A stretch of DNA of 64,000 nucleotides from Flavobacterium salmonis. Its GTDB lineage: Bacteria; Bacteroidota; Bacteroidia; Flavobacteriales; Flavobacteriaceae. The notes below the pieces were generated by a model. It was not told the origin of the DNA. It ran no database searches and saw only the letters and a program-made list of their open reading frames with translations. Shown here in pieces: positions 1 to 9,830 of this stretch. Made by a program: the position numbers and the translations under genes. Numbering within the stretch: position 1 is the first letter of the stretch; every line of letters begins with the position of its first letter. The stretch is taken from NCBI RefSeq assembly GCF_903819435.1, contig NZ_CAIJDP010000068.1:310001-374000 (forward strand). The letters run 5' to 3'.

Positions 1-117
1 AAGATTCAAGCTATCGAAAATAAGTTTAAAAAGTTTAAAACAAATCAAAAACAATCAAGCCAAATTCTTACAAAAAAAATATCATAAAAAATATTCTATT
101 AACTTAAAAAAACAAAA

Positions 118-143
118 AAAAGCCTGCTCATACGAACAGGCTT
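118..143 (-). terminator. Rho-independent terminator of the GH5/GH27 transcript
   Basis: The stem AAAGCCTG/CAGGCTTT encloses a short loop. On the minus strand it is followed by a run of T (A-run at 108-120 on the plus strand). It sits just beyond the stop of the GH5 gene and closes the minus-strand arm of the mannan locus. Bases 1-117 show nothing but AT-rich sequence. Confidence 0.75.
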
Positions 144-164
144 TCCTCATGATAAATAACAAAC

Positions 165-1130
165 TTATTCCTTATAATTATATTTCCTTAAAAATTCACG
201 GACTTTAATTCCAGATTCTTTCAAGTCCTTTTCTTTCCAATTACCTTCTGATTTAGCGGATTTTTGCAGAATCGAACAAGTTTCATCTTTATCCGAAACT
301 GACCAGGTAATCCAGCTTAATTTTTGTTCTTCCATCCAGTCAATATATTCCTGCCATGCTTTCATATTCAAAGATCCGTCACCACTCGCTTCCATTCCTG
401 CAGATTCTGATATAAAAATTGGCAAACCGTTTTTAATCGCTTCATCAGTTCTATCCCTGAGTTCTTTACCATGCGTTGCGGCATAAAAATGCATCGTGTA
501 CATTATATTATTGTACCCTATAATAGGATCAGCTGCCGGAAGATTGACATCCTGATCCCAATGAGGGGATCCCACCAAAATAATATTTTTAGAATCATTA
601 TTTCTTATCACCTTAATTACTTCTTCGGCATACGACTTAATTTGTGGCCATGTTTCATCATCCGGCTCATTAAAAATCTCATAAATGACATTTGGGTATT
701 CCGCATATTTTTTAGATATCTCTGCAAAAAAAGCCTTTGCTTCTTCTAAATTTATATTATGACTGTGCCAGTCTATAATCACATAAATATCAGATTTTAT
801 TGCACCATTAATAACAGACTCTATTTTATCTTTTGAAAATTGAGAGTTCTTTTTATAAGCCATCTCCCCTAATTCGATTCCCATAGCGGCACGAACTACA
901 TTACAATTAAAATCTTTTTTCAGCCACTTAACTGCTTTTTCATTGTAAAATCTTGGCCACATGCTATGCCAGCCAAAACTCATTCCACGCAAGACTATCG
1001 GGTTATTGTTTTTATCTACCAATTGAGTACCCTGAACACTTAACTTACCATGTTTTTTTACAAATTGTGCATTAGCATAACAAAACATTAATAATAAGAC
1101 AGTCACAAAAAGTTTAATTTCTGATTTCAT
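165..1130 (-). CDS. GH5 (subfamily 2-like) secreted endo-beta-1,4-glucanase/glucomannanase
   Basis: This is a retaining glycoside hydrolase of clan A with a Sec signal peptide (about residues 1-21, ending near ANAQ). The catalytic domain fills residues 30-315. The acid/base is Glu155 in IFNEP and the nucleophile is Glu242 in the FISES segment. The strings VLRGMSFGWHS, VIIDWHSHN and SWITWSVSDKDE are typical of GH5_2 cellulases of Bacteroidota. At 321 residues it is a single-domain enzyme without a binding module or T9SS tail. It starts 9 bp after the GH27 stop, so the two are cotranscribed. Beta-1,4-glucosyl linkages in glucomannan are the likely target given the locus; activity on cellulose or mannan cannot be decided from sequence. 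Confidence 0.88.
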   Translation of the reverse strand: MKSEIKLFVTVLLLMFCYANAQFVKKHGKLSVQGTQLVDKNNNPIVLRGMSFGWHSMWPRFYNEKAVKWLKKDFNCNVVRAAMGIELGEMAYKKNSQFSKDKIESVINGAIKSDIYVIIDWHSHNINLEEAKAFFAEISKKYAEYPNVIYEIFNEPDDETWPQIKSYAEEVIKVIRNNDSKNIILVGSPHWDQDVNLPAADPIIGYNNIMYTMHFYAATHGKELRDRTDEAIKNGLPIFISESAGMEASGDGSLNMKAWQEYIDWMEEQKLSWITWSVSDKDETCSILQKSAKSEGNWKEKDLKESGIKVREFLRKYNYKE

Positions 1131-1139
1131 ATTAAGACA

Positions 1140-2372
1140 TTATGGAATTAATCTTAGCGTAATAACATCATGAGAAGCAAGATCTGCTTTAAAATTATTT
1201 TTAGTATTTCCAATTTCTTTGTTTTTCCAAAGATCTTTCAATTTATAAACTGTTTTACCCAAATTTGCCTCATAACCAAAATCAATATCTTTAACTATAT
1301 GTTTTTTCCATTCGAAATTGATTTTTTTAGAAACGTCACTTCTGTTCAAAAATGTCACAGCCCAATTTCCATCTGATAATGGTTTCACCCAAACTTCTAA
1401 TCCATCTTCTGCCAAATATTTAAAACCCTGAACACCTAATTTATCCTGATTAACCGCAATTAGTTCTTTATTGGTTAAAATTGCTAATGTTTCTTTTGAC
1501 ATTTTTCTGTAATCATTTCCACTAAACAGTGGTGATGCCAACATACACCATATGCTAAAATGTGCTTTGTCTTCGGTATCATTCATTTCGTTCCCAACTT
1601 CCATCATATCAAAATCATTCCAATGGTCAGGACCTGAATATTTGCGAATATCTTTACGCATATCTGCTATTTTCATGAATCCCCAGGATGACCAATTTTC
1701 AGGATGTTTAAATTCGCAATCAAAACAAGGATAAATATCACCGGAAATCCTCCAAAGGTTTCCAACTGGCTTACCCCACTCCCAAGGCTGGTTATCACCC
1801 CATTCACAAAGACTAAACACAATAGGCCTTCCGGCAGTTTTCAATGCATTACTCATTGTAGTATAAGCTTCGGGGGCAGTAATTCCTTTTGTGTTACACC
1901 AATCGTATTTCAAAAAATCGATTCCAAGTTGGGCATAAAATCGGGCATCTTGGTATTCATAACCACGAGTTCCCGGATATCCGGCACATGTTTGTGTTCC
2001 GGCACAATTATACAGACCAAATTTCAAACCTTTGCTATGTACATAATCTACCACAGCTTTTATTCCATTTGGGAATTTACCTGGATCTGGTACTAAATCT
2101 CCGTTTGCATCTCGTTCTTTTGCCATCCATCCATCGTCCAGGACAATATAATTATAACCTGCCGCGGCCATTCCTGAAGAAACCATAATATCAGCCGTTT
2201 CTTTCACCAATTTTTCATCGATATTGGTTGCAAAAGTATTCCATGAGTTCCACCCCATTGGAGGTGTCATTGCAAGACCTTCAAATTTCCCTCCGGTTTG
2301 ATTGTGGGTATTTCCCTGACTGAGGCCTAATACGGAAATATGCAAAGCCAATATTAAAATTATTCTTTTCAT
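1140..2372 (-). CDS. GH27 alpha-galactosidase, secreted
   Basis: It removes alpha-1,6-galactosyl side chains, here presumably from galacto(gluco)mannan oligosaccharides in the periplasm. A Sec signal peptide covers about the first 18 residues (cut near LSQG). The (beta/alpha)8 domain opens with PPMGWNSWN. The nucleophile is Asp157 in KYDWC. Asp212, four residues after Arg208 in LWRISGD, matches the spacing of the family acid/base (Arg227/Asp231 in human alpha-galactosidase A). WNDFDMMEVG at 251-260 is the third family landmark; it reads FD where most members have PD. A beta-sandwich C domain ends at 410, the usual length for GH27. It is separated from the upstream binding-protein gene by a strong hairpin, so its level may be lower than that of susCD. 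Confidence 0.93.
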   Translation of the reverse strand: MKRIILILALHISVLGLSQGNTHNQTGGKFEGLAMTPPMGWNSWNTFATNIDEKLVKETADIMVSSGMAAAGYNYIVLDDGWMAKERDANGDLVPDPGKFPNGIKAVVDYVHSKGLKFGLYNCAGTQTCAGYPGTRGYEYQDARFYAQLGIDFLKYDWCNTKGITAPEAYTTMSNALKTAGRPIVFSLCEWGDNQPWEWGKPVGNLWRISGDIYPCFDCEFKHPENWSSWGFMKIADMRKDIRKYSGPDHWNDFDMMEVGNEMNDTEDKAHFSIWCMLASPLFSGNDYRKMSKETLAILTNKELIAVNQDKLGVQGFKYLAEDGLEVWVKPLSDGNWAVTFLNRSDVSKKINFEWKKHIVKDIDFGYEANLGKTVYKLKDLWKNKEIGNTKNNFKADLASHDVITLRLIP

Positions 2373-2394
2373 TTTTTTTAAATTAAAATACTTT

Positions 2395-2434
2395 ATAAAA
2401 AATGTTCCCTAATTTTTCAACCAGGGAACATTTT
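2395..2434 (-). terminator. Intra-operon hairpin between the binding-protein gene and GH27
   Basis: A 12-bp perfect stem (AAAATGTTCCCT, 2399-2410; AGGGAACATTTT, 2423-2434) with a 12-base loop is followed on the minus strand by T-rich sequence. It lies in the 89-bp gap between two genes of the same strand. It can act as a partial terminator or an mRNA-stabilising 3' structure for susCD and the binding protein. Confidence 0.7.
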
Positions 2435-2461
2435 AGACTAACTCAAATTAAACAAATTTAT

Positions 2462-3505
2462 TTATTTCAAAACAAATCCCATATCATCCATATATATAGT
2501 ATTACCTCCAAAATTCCCTGACTCTTGCAGTGTTAACTGATCGAAAGTTGTCGGATTTCCTATTTCAGAAAAAGGAATTTCGATATAAGTCCATACAGAA
2601 CTAAGAGATCTTTTAACTTGATAAGCCCAACCTCCAAACACAAATGTTAAACTTGCATTAGTATTAGCAGAAGCACTTTTCACTCGAACTCTAAAAGCTT
2701 TATACTTAGAAACATCTCTGGAATTAAATTTCATATCAGCACCATCCCAACCATTAAAAACTATTTTCATCGATGCATCTCCCTGTATTTTATCTGTAGT
2801 ATAGTTTGTATTAAACTCATTTCCACTCCATGTCCAGTGCCCGGTATCTCCTTGCAACACATCATCGTATAATGCCGACCCCACTCCAACACTTGATGGA
2901 GTTGTACCTGAGATATTACTAACTGTTACATATTTGTCATTTCCATTCGCAGGCATTTTAAAAGTGATTTGTGTTAAAGTTGAAGATAATACAGTTGCAT
3001 TTTCTGTTCCAACTTTCACAATAGGATTTAAAAAGTAATTCCCATTAATTGTAACAACATCTCCTTCTGCCGCATTTTCAGAATTAAACCAGTTGAATGT
3101 AGGCACTGGTGGCGCAACCGTTATATCAAACTCTGCAGTTCCTTTTTCCGTAACAACTTTAATTTTGTTTGATGCATCCGCATAAGGTGTTTTTTCATCA
3201 ACCAATATAACTATATCAGTATCAGTAACAAATGTTGGTCTAAAATAGGTATCATAATCATTAAAATAAACCTTTTTTGTTGTTAAAAATCCCTTTCCAT
3301 GAATTATATAATAGTTTTTAGGATCAACAATACTAACAGGCTCTAATGACTTAATAGTTCCATCTTCATAATAACCAGAAGGCATTACTGACTCAATCAC
3401 CGGAGTATTTCCTCCATTCGAATCATTATCATCGTTTGAGCATGAAGTAAAAAGTATTAGAAATAACAAACATGCTATTAATGAAACATTTTTTAAATTT
3501 TTCAT
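2462..3505 (-). CDS. Surface glycan-binding lipoprotein with IPT/TIG domains
   Basis: A lipoprotein signal peptide ends at LFTSC (Cys22). The acidic SNDDND stretch after the Cys resembles the surface-export signal of Bacteroidota lipoproteins. Two IPT/TIG Ig-like domains follow (about residues 37-130 and 133-205, the second containing EGDVVTINGNYF). The C-terminal beta-sandwich (about 213-347), with HWTWSGN and IYMDDMGF, resembles the glycan-binding domain of SGBP-B proteins. It is third in the susC-susD order, where such proteins normally sit, with 17 bp between its start and the susD stop. It has no catalytic residues. Its inferred job is to hold galactoglucomannan at the cell surface for SusCD; ligand specificity is not readable from sequence. 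Confidence 0.85.
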   Translation of the reverse strand: MKNLKNVSLIACLLFLILFTSCSNDDNDSNGGNTPVIESVMPSGYYEDGTIKSLEPVSIVDPKNYYIIHGKGFLTTKKVYFNDYDTYFRPTFVTDTDIVILVDEKTPYADASNKIKVVTEKGTAEFDITVAPPVPTFNWFNSENAAEGDVVTINGNYFLNPIVKVGTENATVLSSTLTQITFKMPANGNDKYVTVSNISGTTPSSVGVGSALYDDVLQGDTGHWTWSGNEFNTNYTTDKIQGDASMKIVFNGWDGADMKFNSRDVSKYKAFRVRVKSASANTNASLTFVFGGWAYQVKRSLSSVWTYIEIPFSEIGNPTTFDQLTLQESGNFGGNTIYMDDMGFVLK

Positions 3506-3522
3506 ATTTTATATTTTTAAAA

Positions 3523-5118
3523 TTATTTGAAAGTATATGGAACTACTTCTGTCAATTTTGGATTTTTAATCAAATCATCTGAAGGATAAGGCAATAAAAG
3601 ACTTGTAGCAGTTATTGCAATATGTTTTGCAGTGTATCTATCCCCTCTGTCCTGTGCTTCTAATATAGCTTTAGCTTTAGCAAAAGGCAAACGTCCTAAA
3701 TCAAAATAATAATCTCCTTCAACTGCCAATTCTGAACGCCTTTCCTTAAATATATCATCAAAAGATATTGAAGCTTTTTCAGGTAAACCTGCTCTTTTAC
3801 GAACTGCATTAAACGATTTAAGAGCCAATGCATCAGTAGTACTTCCTGTTTGAGAACCTAATATAGCTTCAGCATGAATTAATAACAACTCCGCATAACG
3901 CATTTGATACGTATTCATACTGCTTTCTCCATTAAACGGTTTATTAAATTTACCTGTGATTGGTAAGTTTTCTTTTCCAATTACATATTTTTTTACACCG
4001 GAGCCAGAGTTTTGAGTTTCATTTGCAATGTCAAAAGTATAACCTAAAATATAAGGAGCCCCTACAGTCGTTTCAGCATAGGTTAAATTTGGATAATAAT
4101 CTCCAGGAAGCATAAAAGTCTCTATTCTTCTTTTATCATTAACTTCGTAACCGTTTTTAATTAAGTCCTGAGAAGGAGCGATACCCTGACTGTAAGTAGT
4201 TTCAACTAATCTATTTTCCGGAGCAAAAGTTGTATTAGAGAAGTTACCCTCAAAATAAGTTCCCGTACCAGTCCATTGCCATGAAAAGATTGATTCTTCA
4301 TTATTATTGTTTTTTTGCAAAAACAAATCAGCAAAAGATTTTGTAGGCAATTCTTCGCCTCCTAACAACTTAAACTCTCCACTATTAATAACCTCCTGAG
4401 CCATTTGTCTTGCCAAATCATATTTCTTTTGATATAGATATACTTTTGCTAAGAAAGCTTTAGCAGATCCACTAGATACATGAGCATTAGCAGCATAATC
4501 TGCTCCTCTGTTTTTAGTTTTTAAATTATCAATAGCAAATTTCAAATCGTTCTCAATGAACTTATATACATCTTCAACCGGGTTACTTGGAATAACAAAA
4601 TTCTTAGAATAATCGGCATTGTTTTCGATAATTGGCACATTACCCCATAATCTCACAAGGAAGAAATAAGAAAAGGCTCTGATAAAATGCGCTTCTCCCA
4701 ATGCATTATCTAACGCTGCTTTACTAACATTAGGCCCAACACTGATAGGCAAACTGTTAATATAAGCATTAGAATTTGCTATAGCTCCAAAGCAAGATCT
4801 CCAGGAATCAGATATATATGAAGCCGTATTCGTAAAGCTTAAATCTGTAAACTTAGCAAAGTTATCATTATACTTTGAAACCAAATTACCTGAAATCACA
4901 TCTGTAATTGCATAATAACCCTCCTTATTCATATTAAACCACACAATACCGTACAATCCATTCGTTGCATTATCAAGTTTAACATCTGAATCATAATAAT
5001 TCCCCATAGTTGGAGTTCCCTCTGCAGGCACATCTATAAAATCCTGTGAACAAGAGGATGAAACCAACAACATCAATGTCAAAGCAACAGCACTGCTCTT
5101 TTTTATTATATTTTTCAT
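3523..5118 (-). CDS. susD: SusD/RagB-family outer-membrane glycan-binding lipoprotein
   Basis: This is the lid lipoprotein that pairs with the adjacent SusC to import oligosaccharides. The lipobox SSSC is followed by SQDF. The N-terminal SusD-like domain contains the early DVPAEGTPT segment and ALGEAHFIRAFSYFFLVRLWG; the RagB/SusD C domain carries MRYAELLLIHAEA and ERRSELAVEGDYYFDLGR. I chose the ATG at 5118 (start MKNIIKKSS) because it puts a normal lipoprotein signal peptide first and lies 10 bp after the susC stop. In-frame ATGs at 5142 and 5127 would add 8 or 3 residues and, for the first, overlap susC. Its length of about 531 residues is normal for the family. Confidence 0.95.
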   Translation of the reverse strand: MKNIIKKSSAVALTLMLLVSSSCSQDFIDVPAEGTPTMGNYYDSDVKLDNATNGLYGIVWFNMNKEGYYAITDVISGNLVSKYNDNFAKFTDLSFTNTASYISDSWRSCFGAIANSNAYINSLPISVGPNVSKAALDNALGEAHFIRAFSYFFLVRLWGNVPIIENNADYSKNFVIPSNPVEDVYKFIENDLKFAIDNLKTKNRGADYAANAHVSSGSAKAFLAKVYLYQKKYDLARQMAQEVINSGEFKLLGGEELPTKSFADLFLQKNNNNEESIFSWQWTGTGTYFEGNFSNTTFAPENRLVETTYSQGIAPSQDLIKNGYEVNDKRRIETFMLPGDYYPNLTYAETTVGAPYILGYTFDIANETQNSGSGVKKYVIGKENLPITGKFNKPFNGESSMNTYQMRYAELLLIHAEAILGSQTGSTTDALALKSFNAVRKRAGLPEKASISFDDIFKERRSELAVEGDYYFDLGRLPFAKAKAILEAQDRGDRYTAKHIAITATSLLLPYPSDDLIKNPKLTEVVPYTFK

Positions 5119-5128
5119 ATTAATCATA

Positions 5129-8100
5129 TTAAAATTCAACATTTAAACCAAAAGATATTTGTCTAGGCGTAGGGTAACGTCCATTATCAACACCTGACAA
5201 TAATGCATCCTGATTATAAGAACCTACTTCAGGATCATAACCTTTGTATTTTGTAAAAGTGTATAGATTTTGCGCGCTTGCATATAATCTCAATCTAGAC
5301 AGTTTAATTTTTGAAATAAGATCTGAAGGCAAAGAATAACCTAAAGTTACATTTTGAATTCTCAAATAAGATCCGTCTTCAATAAAACGTGACGATATCG
5401 CATTATTTATATGAGAATAAACGGATGGTGTTGGCAAACTACCATCTAAATTGTCTGCTGAATAGAAATCTGATGCTTCAGTTAAATAATTTGTTCCAAC
5501 ACTACTATTCATTACACCCGATGCTCTGGTTAAATTCATCAATTTATTCCCTGAAGTTCCCTGAACCATAATAGATAAATCAACACTTTTATATTTAAAA
5601 TTATTTGTAAATCCGTAAGTTAATTTTGGATTTGGATTTCCAATTGAAACTAAATCTTTTACATCAATAATTCCATCATTGTTTTGATCTTTATAAATCA
5701 CATCTCCTTTTTGAAACTCTGGCAATAATGAATTAGTTCCATTTTTCAAAGGCACTCTTGTACCACCATTATCATGTCCGTAAGTCAACAAATCATCATC
5801 TGTTCTGTAAATTCCCGTAGCCTGATAACCAACAAATGATCCTATTGGCAAGCCTTCCGTAGTTCTTGAAACGGTTATAGGGTTATAAGCAAGTGTATTC
5901 ATTGACCTAACAATATTTAATCCTGCCATATCGGTAACCTGATTAACATATTTCGATAAATTCAAACTACTATTCCACGAGAAATTTTCAGAGAAATTAT
6001 GAGAATACCCAAGTGTAACCTCAATCCCTTTATTTTCCATACTTCCAAGATTAAAGTAAGGCGGATTTACCCCTCCTTCATAATCCCCTCCACCAGAAAG
6101 AAAGTTTGGTAAAGGAACTTGATATAAGAAATCTTTATTAACTTTTCTATATAGCTCAACAGTAGCAGTAAATTTAGAATCAAACAATGTAAAATCCAGA
6201 CCTAAATTTGTTTGCTCCTGAGTTTCCCATTTCAAATCTTTATTAGGAGTATTTGAAGGTAAATAAGAACTACCCATTGAACTATTTACTATGTGTAAAT
6301 TAGAATCATACAAATTATTACCAATTTGATTATTTCCTGTTTGTCCCCAACCAAATCTAAGTTTAATATTATCAACATACTTTTTAGTACCCTCCATAAA
6401 AGATTCATTTGAAAGTTTCCATGAAGCACCAACAGAACTAAATACGCCCCATTTATTGCCTACAGTAAACTTTGAAGAACCATCTGTCCTAACTGCTGCA
6501 CTAACACCGTATTTATCAGCATAATCATAAACTAACCTTCCTAGGTAAGAGGATAATGTTTGTGTCCCCTGATACGGACTACTTATAATTGCTTTAGACA
6601 AATCAGAAGCTGCAAGCGAGTGATCTCTATTATCCTTAAAACCAGTAGCATTAACAGAATGTCCTTGCCAATGCGCCCTATTGGATTCCTGCACTGCCAA
6701 AACTGTAAAGTTATGTTTGCCAATAGTATTTCTGTAGGTAAGCATATTTTTTAAGTTCCAGGAATTACCCGAAGAAGGATTATAATATAAGTTCGCATAA
6801 TCTTTTACTGCATTTCCTAAAGAATACATTGGATCATATTGCTGACCTAAATTATCATACATATAACCTCCAAATTCAAAACGATATTCTAATCCTTTAA
6901 ACAAATCAATTTGAGTATAAAAATTACCAGAATAATTTTTTCTAACTAATGTATTAGACCCTAATAAAGATGTAGCTACAGGATTAACAAATGAAGTTAG
7001 ACCTCCAGCAGGGGGCCCGGCAAAAGATCCTGACAATTCTCTAACAGCAACATCCGGAGTAGAGAATAAAGAAGTAGCAACTACTCCATTAAACTGACCA
7101 TTTAATGTTAATTTTTCATCTGTTAATGCAGCACTAACATTTAAACCTACTTTTATAAATTTATTTACTTTAGCATCAATATTTGATCTCACGTTATATC
7201 TTTTGAAACCTGATTCTATCACAATACCATCTTGATCCAGCACTCCTCCAGAGATAAAATAATTTATTCCATCTTTACCACCTGAGAAAGACAACTGATG
7301 TGAAGTCATAATCCCTGTTTGATAAATTTCATCCTGCCAATCCGTACCTTTACCCAAAAGTTCAGGATGAGCAAATTCAGAACGAATAGCAGTATTGTCT
7401 CCTGGACGTAAAATAGGAGCCAAAGCATTTTGATGAGCTGCATATTGTTGAAGGTTCATCGAAGGTAATTTTTTTGGTAAATTACTGAACGAATATGTGT
7501 TTTCGTAAGTTAATTTCCCTGTTCCTTTCTTTCCGGATTTTGTTGTCACGATAACAACACCATTTGCTCCACGAGAACCGTAAATAGCTGTAGCAGAAGC
7601 ATCCTTAAGAATATCAATAGACTCTATATCACTAGGATTTATTAACGACAATGGACTATATGTAATATTACCAGAGTTTGAAAAGTTAGAATTCCCGGCC
7701 GCATTTCTTCCTGATGTAGATGAGTTTCTGGCATCACCGGAAATTGGCACTCCATCAATTACATATAAAGGTTCGTTAGTACCTGTCAAAGAAGAAGCTC
7801 CTCTAATTTTTACAGAAACATTTCCTCCTGGCTCTCCAGAATTATTATTCACAACAACCCCCGCAGCCTTACCCTGCATCATTTGATCAAAAGAAGCCAC
7901 CTTTAAATTTTCAATATCTTTTGCTCCAATACTGGAAATAGCACTGTTTACGTCCTTTCTTTTTACAGTTCCATAACCAATTACTACTACATCTTTTAAA
8001 TCTTCAGCAGCAGATTTTAAAATTACATTTATGGTCCCTTTTCCATCTACAGCAATTTTTTGAGTATTAAATCCAATAAATGAGAATTGTAAAGTAGCAT

Positions 8101-8332
8101 TTACAGGAACATCAATAGTATATTTCCCATCAAAATCAGTTGAAACCGAAGTTTTCGATCCTACAACCGAAATATTTGCTCCAGGAATTGACAATCCTTT
8201 ATCATCTGAGACTGTTCCCGATACCTTAACCTGAGCAGTAATAAAATTACTTGTCAGTAACAAAAATAAAATCAATGGAATCGCTCTGTGGTTAGCATTC
8301 CAATGAATAAAATTAGTCATTAGTTTTTTCAT
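5129..8332 (-). CDS. susC: SusC/RagA-family TonB-dependent outer-membrane transporter
   Basis: It moves mannan-derived oligosaccharides across the outer membrane together with the SusD protein encoded just downstream. Features in order: Sec signal peptide (to about residue 34, FITAQ), a carboxypeptidase-like regulatory domain (about 35-110, SGTVSDDKG and GKYTIDVP), a TonB box near DVVVIGYG, a plug domain (SFDQMMQGKAAGV, PLYVIDGVPI) and a long beta-barrel ending in an aromatic residue (FGLNVEF). The 1067 residues are typical. It is the first gene of the minus-strand arm, diverging from the plus-strand enzymes across the AraC gene. The substrate is inferred only from the neighbouring mannanases. 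Confidence 0.96.
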   Translation of the reverse strand: MKKLMTNFIHWNANHRAIPLILFLLLTSNFITAQVKVSGTVSDDKGLSIPGANISVVGSKTSVSTDFDGKYTIDVPVNATLQFSFIGFNTQKIAVDGKGTINVILKSAAEDLKDVVVIGYGTVKRKDVNSAISSIGAKDIENLKVASFDQMMQGKAAGVVVNNNSGEPGGNVSVKIRGASSLTGTNEPLYVIDGVPISGDARNSSTSGRNAAGNSNFSNSGNITYSPLSLINPSDIESIDILKDASATAIYGSRGANGVVIVTTKSGKKGTGKLTYENTYSFSNLPKKLPSMNLQQYAAHQNALAPILRPGDNTAIRSEFAHPELLGKGTDWQDEIYQTGIMTSHQLSFSGGKDGINYFISGGVLDQDGIVIESGFKRYNVRSNIDAKVNKFIKVGLNVSAALTDEKLTLNGQFNGVVATSLFSTPDVAVRELSGSFAGPPAGGLTSFVNPVATSLLGSNTLVRKNYSGNFYTQIDLFKGLEYRFEFGGYMYDNLGQQYDPMYSLGNAVKDYANLYYNPSSGNSWNLKNMLTYRNTIGKHNFTVLAVQESNRAHWQGHSVNATGFKDNRDHSLAASDLSKAIISSPYQGTQTLSSYLGRLVYDYADKYGVSAAVRTDGSSKFTVGNKWGVFSSVGASWKLSNESFMEGTKKYVDNIKLRFGWGQTGNNQIGNNLYDSNLHIVNSSMGSSYLPSNTPNKDLKWETQEQTNLGLDFTLFDSKFTATVELYRKVNKDFLYQVPLPNFLSGGGDYEGGVNPPYFNLGSMENKGIEVTLGYSHNFSENFSWNSSLNLSKYVNQVTDMAGLNIVRSMNTLAYNPITVSRTTEGLPIGSFVGYQATGIYRTDDDLLTYGHDNGGTRVPLKNGTNSLLPEFQKGDVIYKDQNNDGIIDVKDLVSIGNPNPKLTYGFTNNFKYKSVDLSIMVQGTSGNKLMNLTRASGVMNSSVGTNYLTEASDFYSADNLDGSLPTPSVYSHINNAISSRFIEDGSYLRIQNVTLGYSLPSDLISKIKLSRLRLYASAQNLYTFTKYKGYDPEVGSYNQDALLSGVDNGRYPTPRQISFGLNVEF

Positions 8333-8649
8333 AATAAATGTTTGGTTAGTTTAAGTTTAATACTTACTTGATAAAAAGCTAAAAAAGGAGTTCGTTTTTT
8401 TAACTAATTTATTTTAACAAATCTATAACAGAAGTTTACATGAAGTTAATAGTATTATATCATTTGATGATAATATTTTTACTTTAATAATTTAAAAAAA
8501 CACATAGTGAAATAAAAAGATCATTTTTTTAAATTATTCGTAATTTATCTACTTGAAAACCCTACAAACAATAAACATTAATTAACGATTTGTCAAAAAT
8601 TAAAACGATTTCGTTAAAAATAATATTTGTTTATGAAAAAAAAGTATTA
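8333..8649. other. Non-coding spacer between araC-type gene and susC
   Basis: These 317 bases are very AT-rich and have no credible ORF. They must hold the susC promoter and probably the binding site of the neighbouring AraC regulator. The only recognisable element is a TAnnTTTG-like box at 8418-8425. There is no strong hairpin that would terminate the AraC-gene transcript before susC on the minus strand. Confidence 0.5.
8418..8425 (-). promoter_or_regulatory. Possible -7 box of the susC operon
   Basis: On the minus strand the bases read TAGATTTG, a full match to the Bacteroidota -7 consensus TAnnTTTG, about 86 bp upstream of the susC start. No TTG is seen at the usual -33 distance, so the call is tentative. 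Confidence 0.35.
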
Positions 8650-9528
8650 CTACAAAATACGCTTTAATCCAGAAAAATCCTCCCTATACTGACTAGGCGT
8701 ACAATTTTTGGTAGCTTTAAAACTACGATTGAAATTTGCTATATTATTAAACCCGGACTTAAAAGCTATTTCTGAAACACTCATATCTTTTTCAACCAGC
8801 CAACGAGCAGCATATCCAATTCGGATATCATTAATATAATTTACAAAGGTTTTCCCTGTACGTTTTTTTATAAATCGGTTAAAAGAAATTATAGACATAC
8901 TTGCAATATTGGCCGCATCTTCTAAAGTAATTTTATCCGCAAAATGTTTTTGTACATATTCGTAGACTAACTTCATTTTATCATAGTCCTCAAAAGTATC
9001 ATAATCTACCGTATAAGTCGAGAGCAATCTTTGATTTCTGGAATTAGCCAAATCATACAATAACGAAGTGATTTCCAAAAAATAATCCATACCATCTAAT
9101 TTAGAGAGCTTTATCAATCTTGGAGTTAATTCTTCTGCTACTTTTTTAGAAAACAAAATACCATGAATAGAACGATTAAACATATCCCGTATAGGATTCA
9201 TAATACGCCTTGAAAGCAAAGATTCATGAAATAAATCATTATGAAACTGTATAGTGATTTCATGTATTTTTTTACTGGTACATTTATTCAATTCCCAACC
9301 GTGATACAAATTAGGCCCAATCAAAACCAACTCAACATTATCAATTTCTTCAATATTATCCCCAACCACACGCTTAACTCCTTTTCCGTTCAAAATAAAA
9401 TTAATTTCAAATTCCGGATGATAATGCACCGGAAAATCAAAACTATCCTTAACTCTGTCGAAGACTAAAAAACTATCACCACTGGACAAAGGAGCAATCT
9501 CTCTGTAAAAATTTTTAGCTGTACTCAT
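8650..9528 (-). CDS. AraC-family transcriptional regulator of the mannan locus
   Basis: This is a one-component regulator of 292 residues. The N-terminal cupin-like sensor domain (about 20-110) shows FPVHYHPEFEINFI and a second His in NLYHGWE. The C-terminal AraC DNA-binding domain (about 190-285) has two helix-turn-helix units; the second contains SEIAFKSGFNNIANFNRSFK and ends in TPSQYRE. It lies between the divergent arms (susC to the left, the GH26 gene to the right), the place for a local regulator. Hybrid two-component systems or ECF sigma factors are more common regulators of such loci, so this is a less usual wiring. The inducer is probably a mannan oligosaccharide or its cytoplasmic product, by inference only. 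Confidence 0.92.
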   Translation of the reverse strand: MSTAKNFYREIAPLSSGDSFLVFDRVKDSFDFPVHYHPEFEINFILNGKGVKRVVGDNIEEIDNVELVLIGPNLYHGWELNKCTSKKIHEITIQFHNDLFHESLLSRRIMNPIRDMFNRSIHGILFSKKVAEELTPRLIKLSKLDGMDYFLEITSLLYDLANSRNQRLLSTYTVDYDTFEDYDKMKLVYEYVQKHFADKITLEDAANIASMSIISFNRFIKKRTGKTFVNYINDIRIGYAARWLVEKDMSVSEIAFKSGFNNIANFNRSFKATKNCTPSQYREDFSGLKRIL

Positions 9529-9830
9529 ATTATTATAAAGTTATTAAAGATCATAAAACAACAAATCCATTTGCAATAATATGATATATAATTGATAAAA
9601 TAATATTAATTATACGAGAAACATCCATTTATCTTTGAAAAAATAATTATCATCTTTTCAAAAAGACTATAGATAATAAACAGTAATCGTTTTTAATCCG
9701 TCCTCTTTTTATAGTTTTGATAATATAAGAGTTAAAAAAGACAGCATTGAATTTAATGAGAAATTATTTCAATTTTTTACAATCCTTTTTATTTTTTTTA
9801 GCTTTATGATGAAACATATTTTAATAAATT
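9529..9830. other. Divergent regulatory spacer, AraC gene / GH26 gene
   Basis: These 302 AT-rich bases contain no ORF. They must carry the promoters for the AraC gene (leftward) and the GH26-to-GH97 arm (rightward). One good -7 box is visible at 9712-9719. I did not find a convincing direct or inverted repeat that could be the AraC operator. Confidence 0.5.
9712..9719 (+). promoter_or_regulatory. Possible -7 box of the GH26-GPH-GH130-epimerase operon
   Basis: TAGTTTTG matches the TAnnTTTG consensus. A T-rich tract that could serve as a weak -33 element starts about 20 bp upstream, at 9690. The distance to the GH26 start is 111 bp, leaving room for a leader. No perfect -33 TTG is present. Confidence 0.4.
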
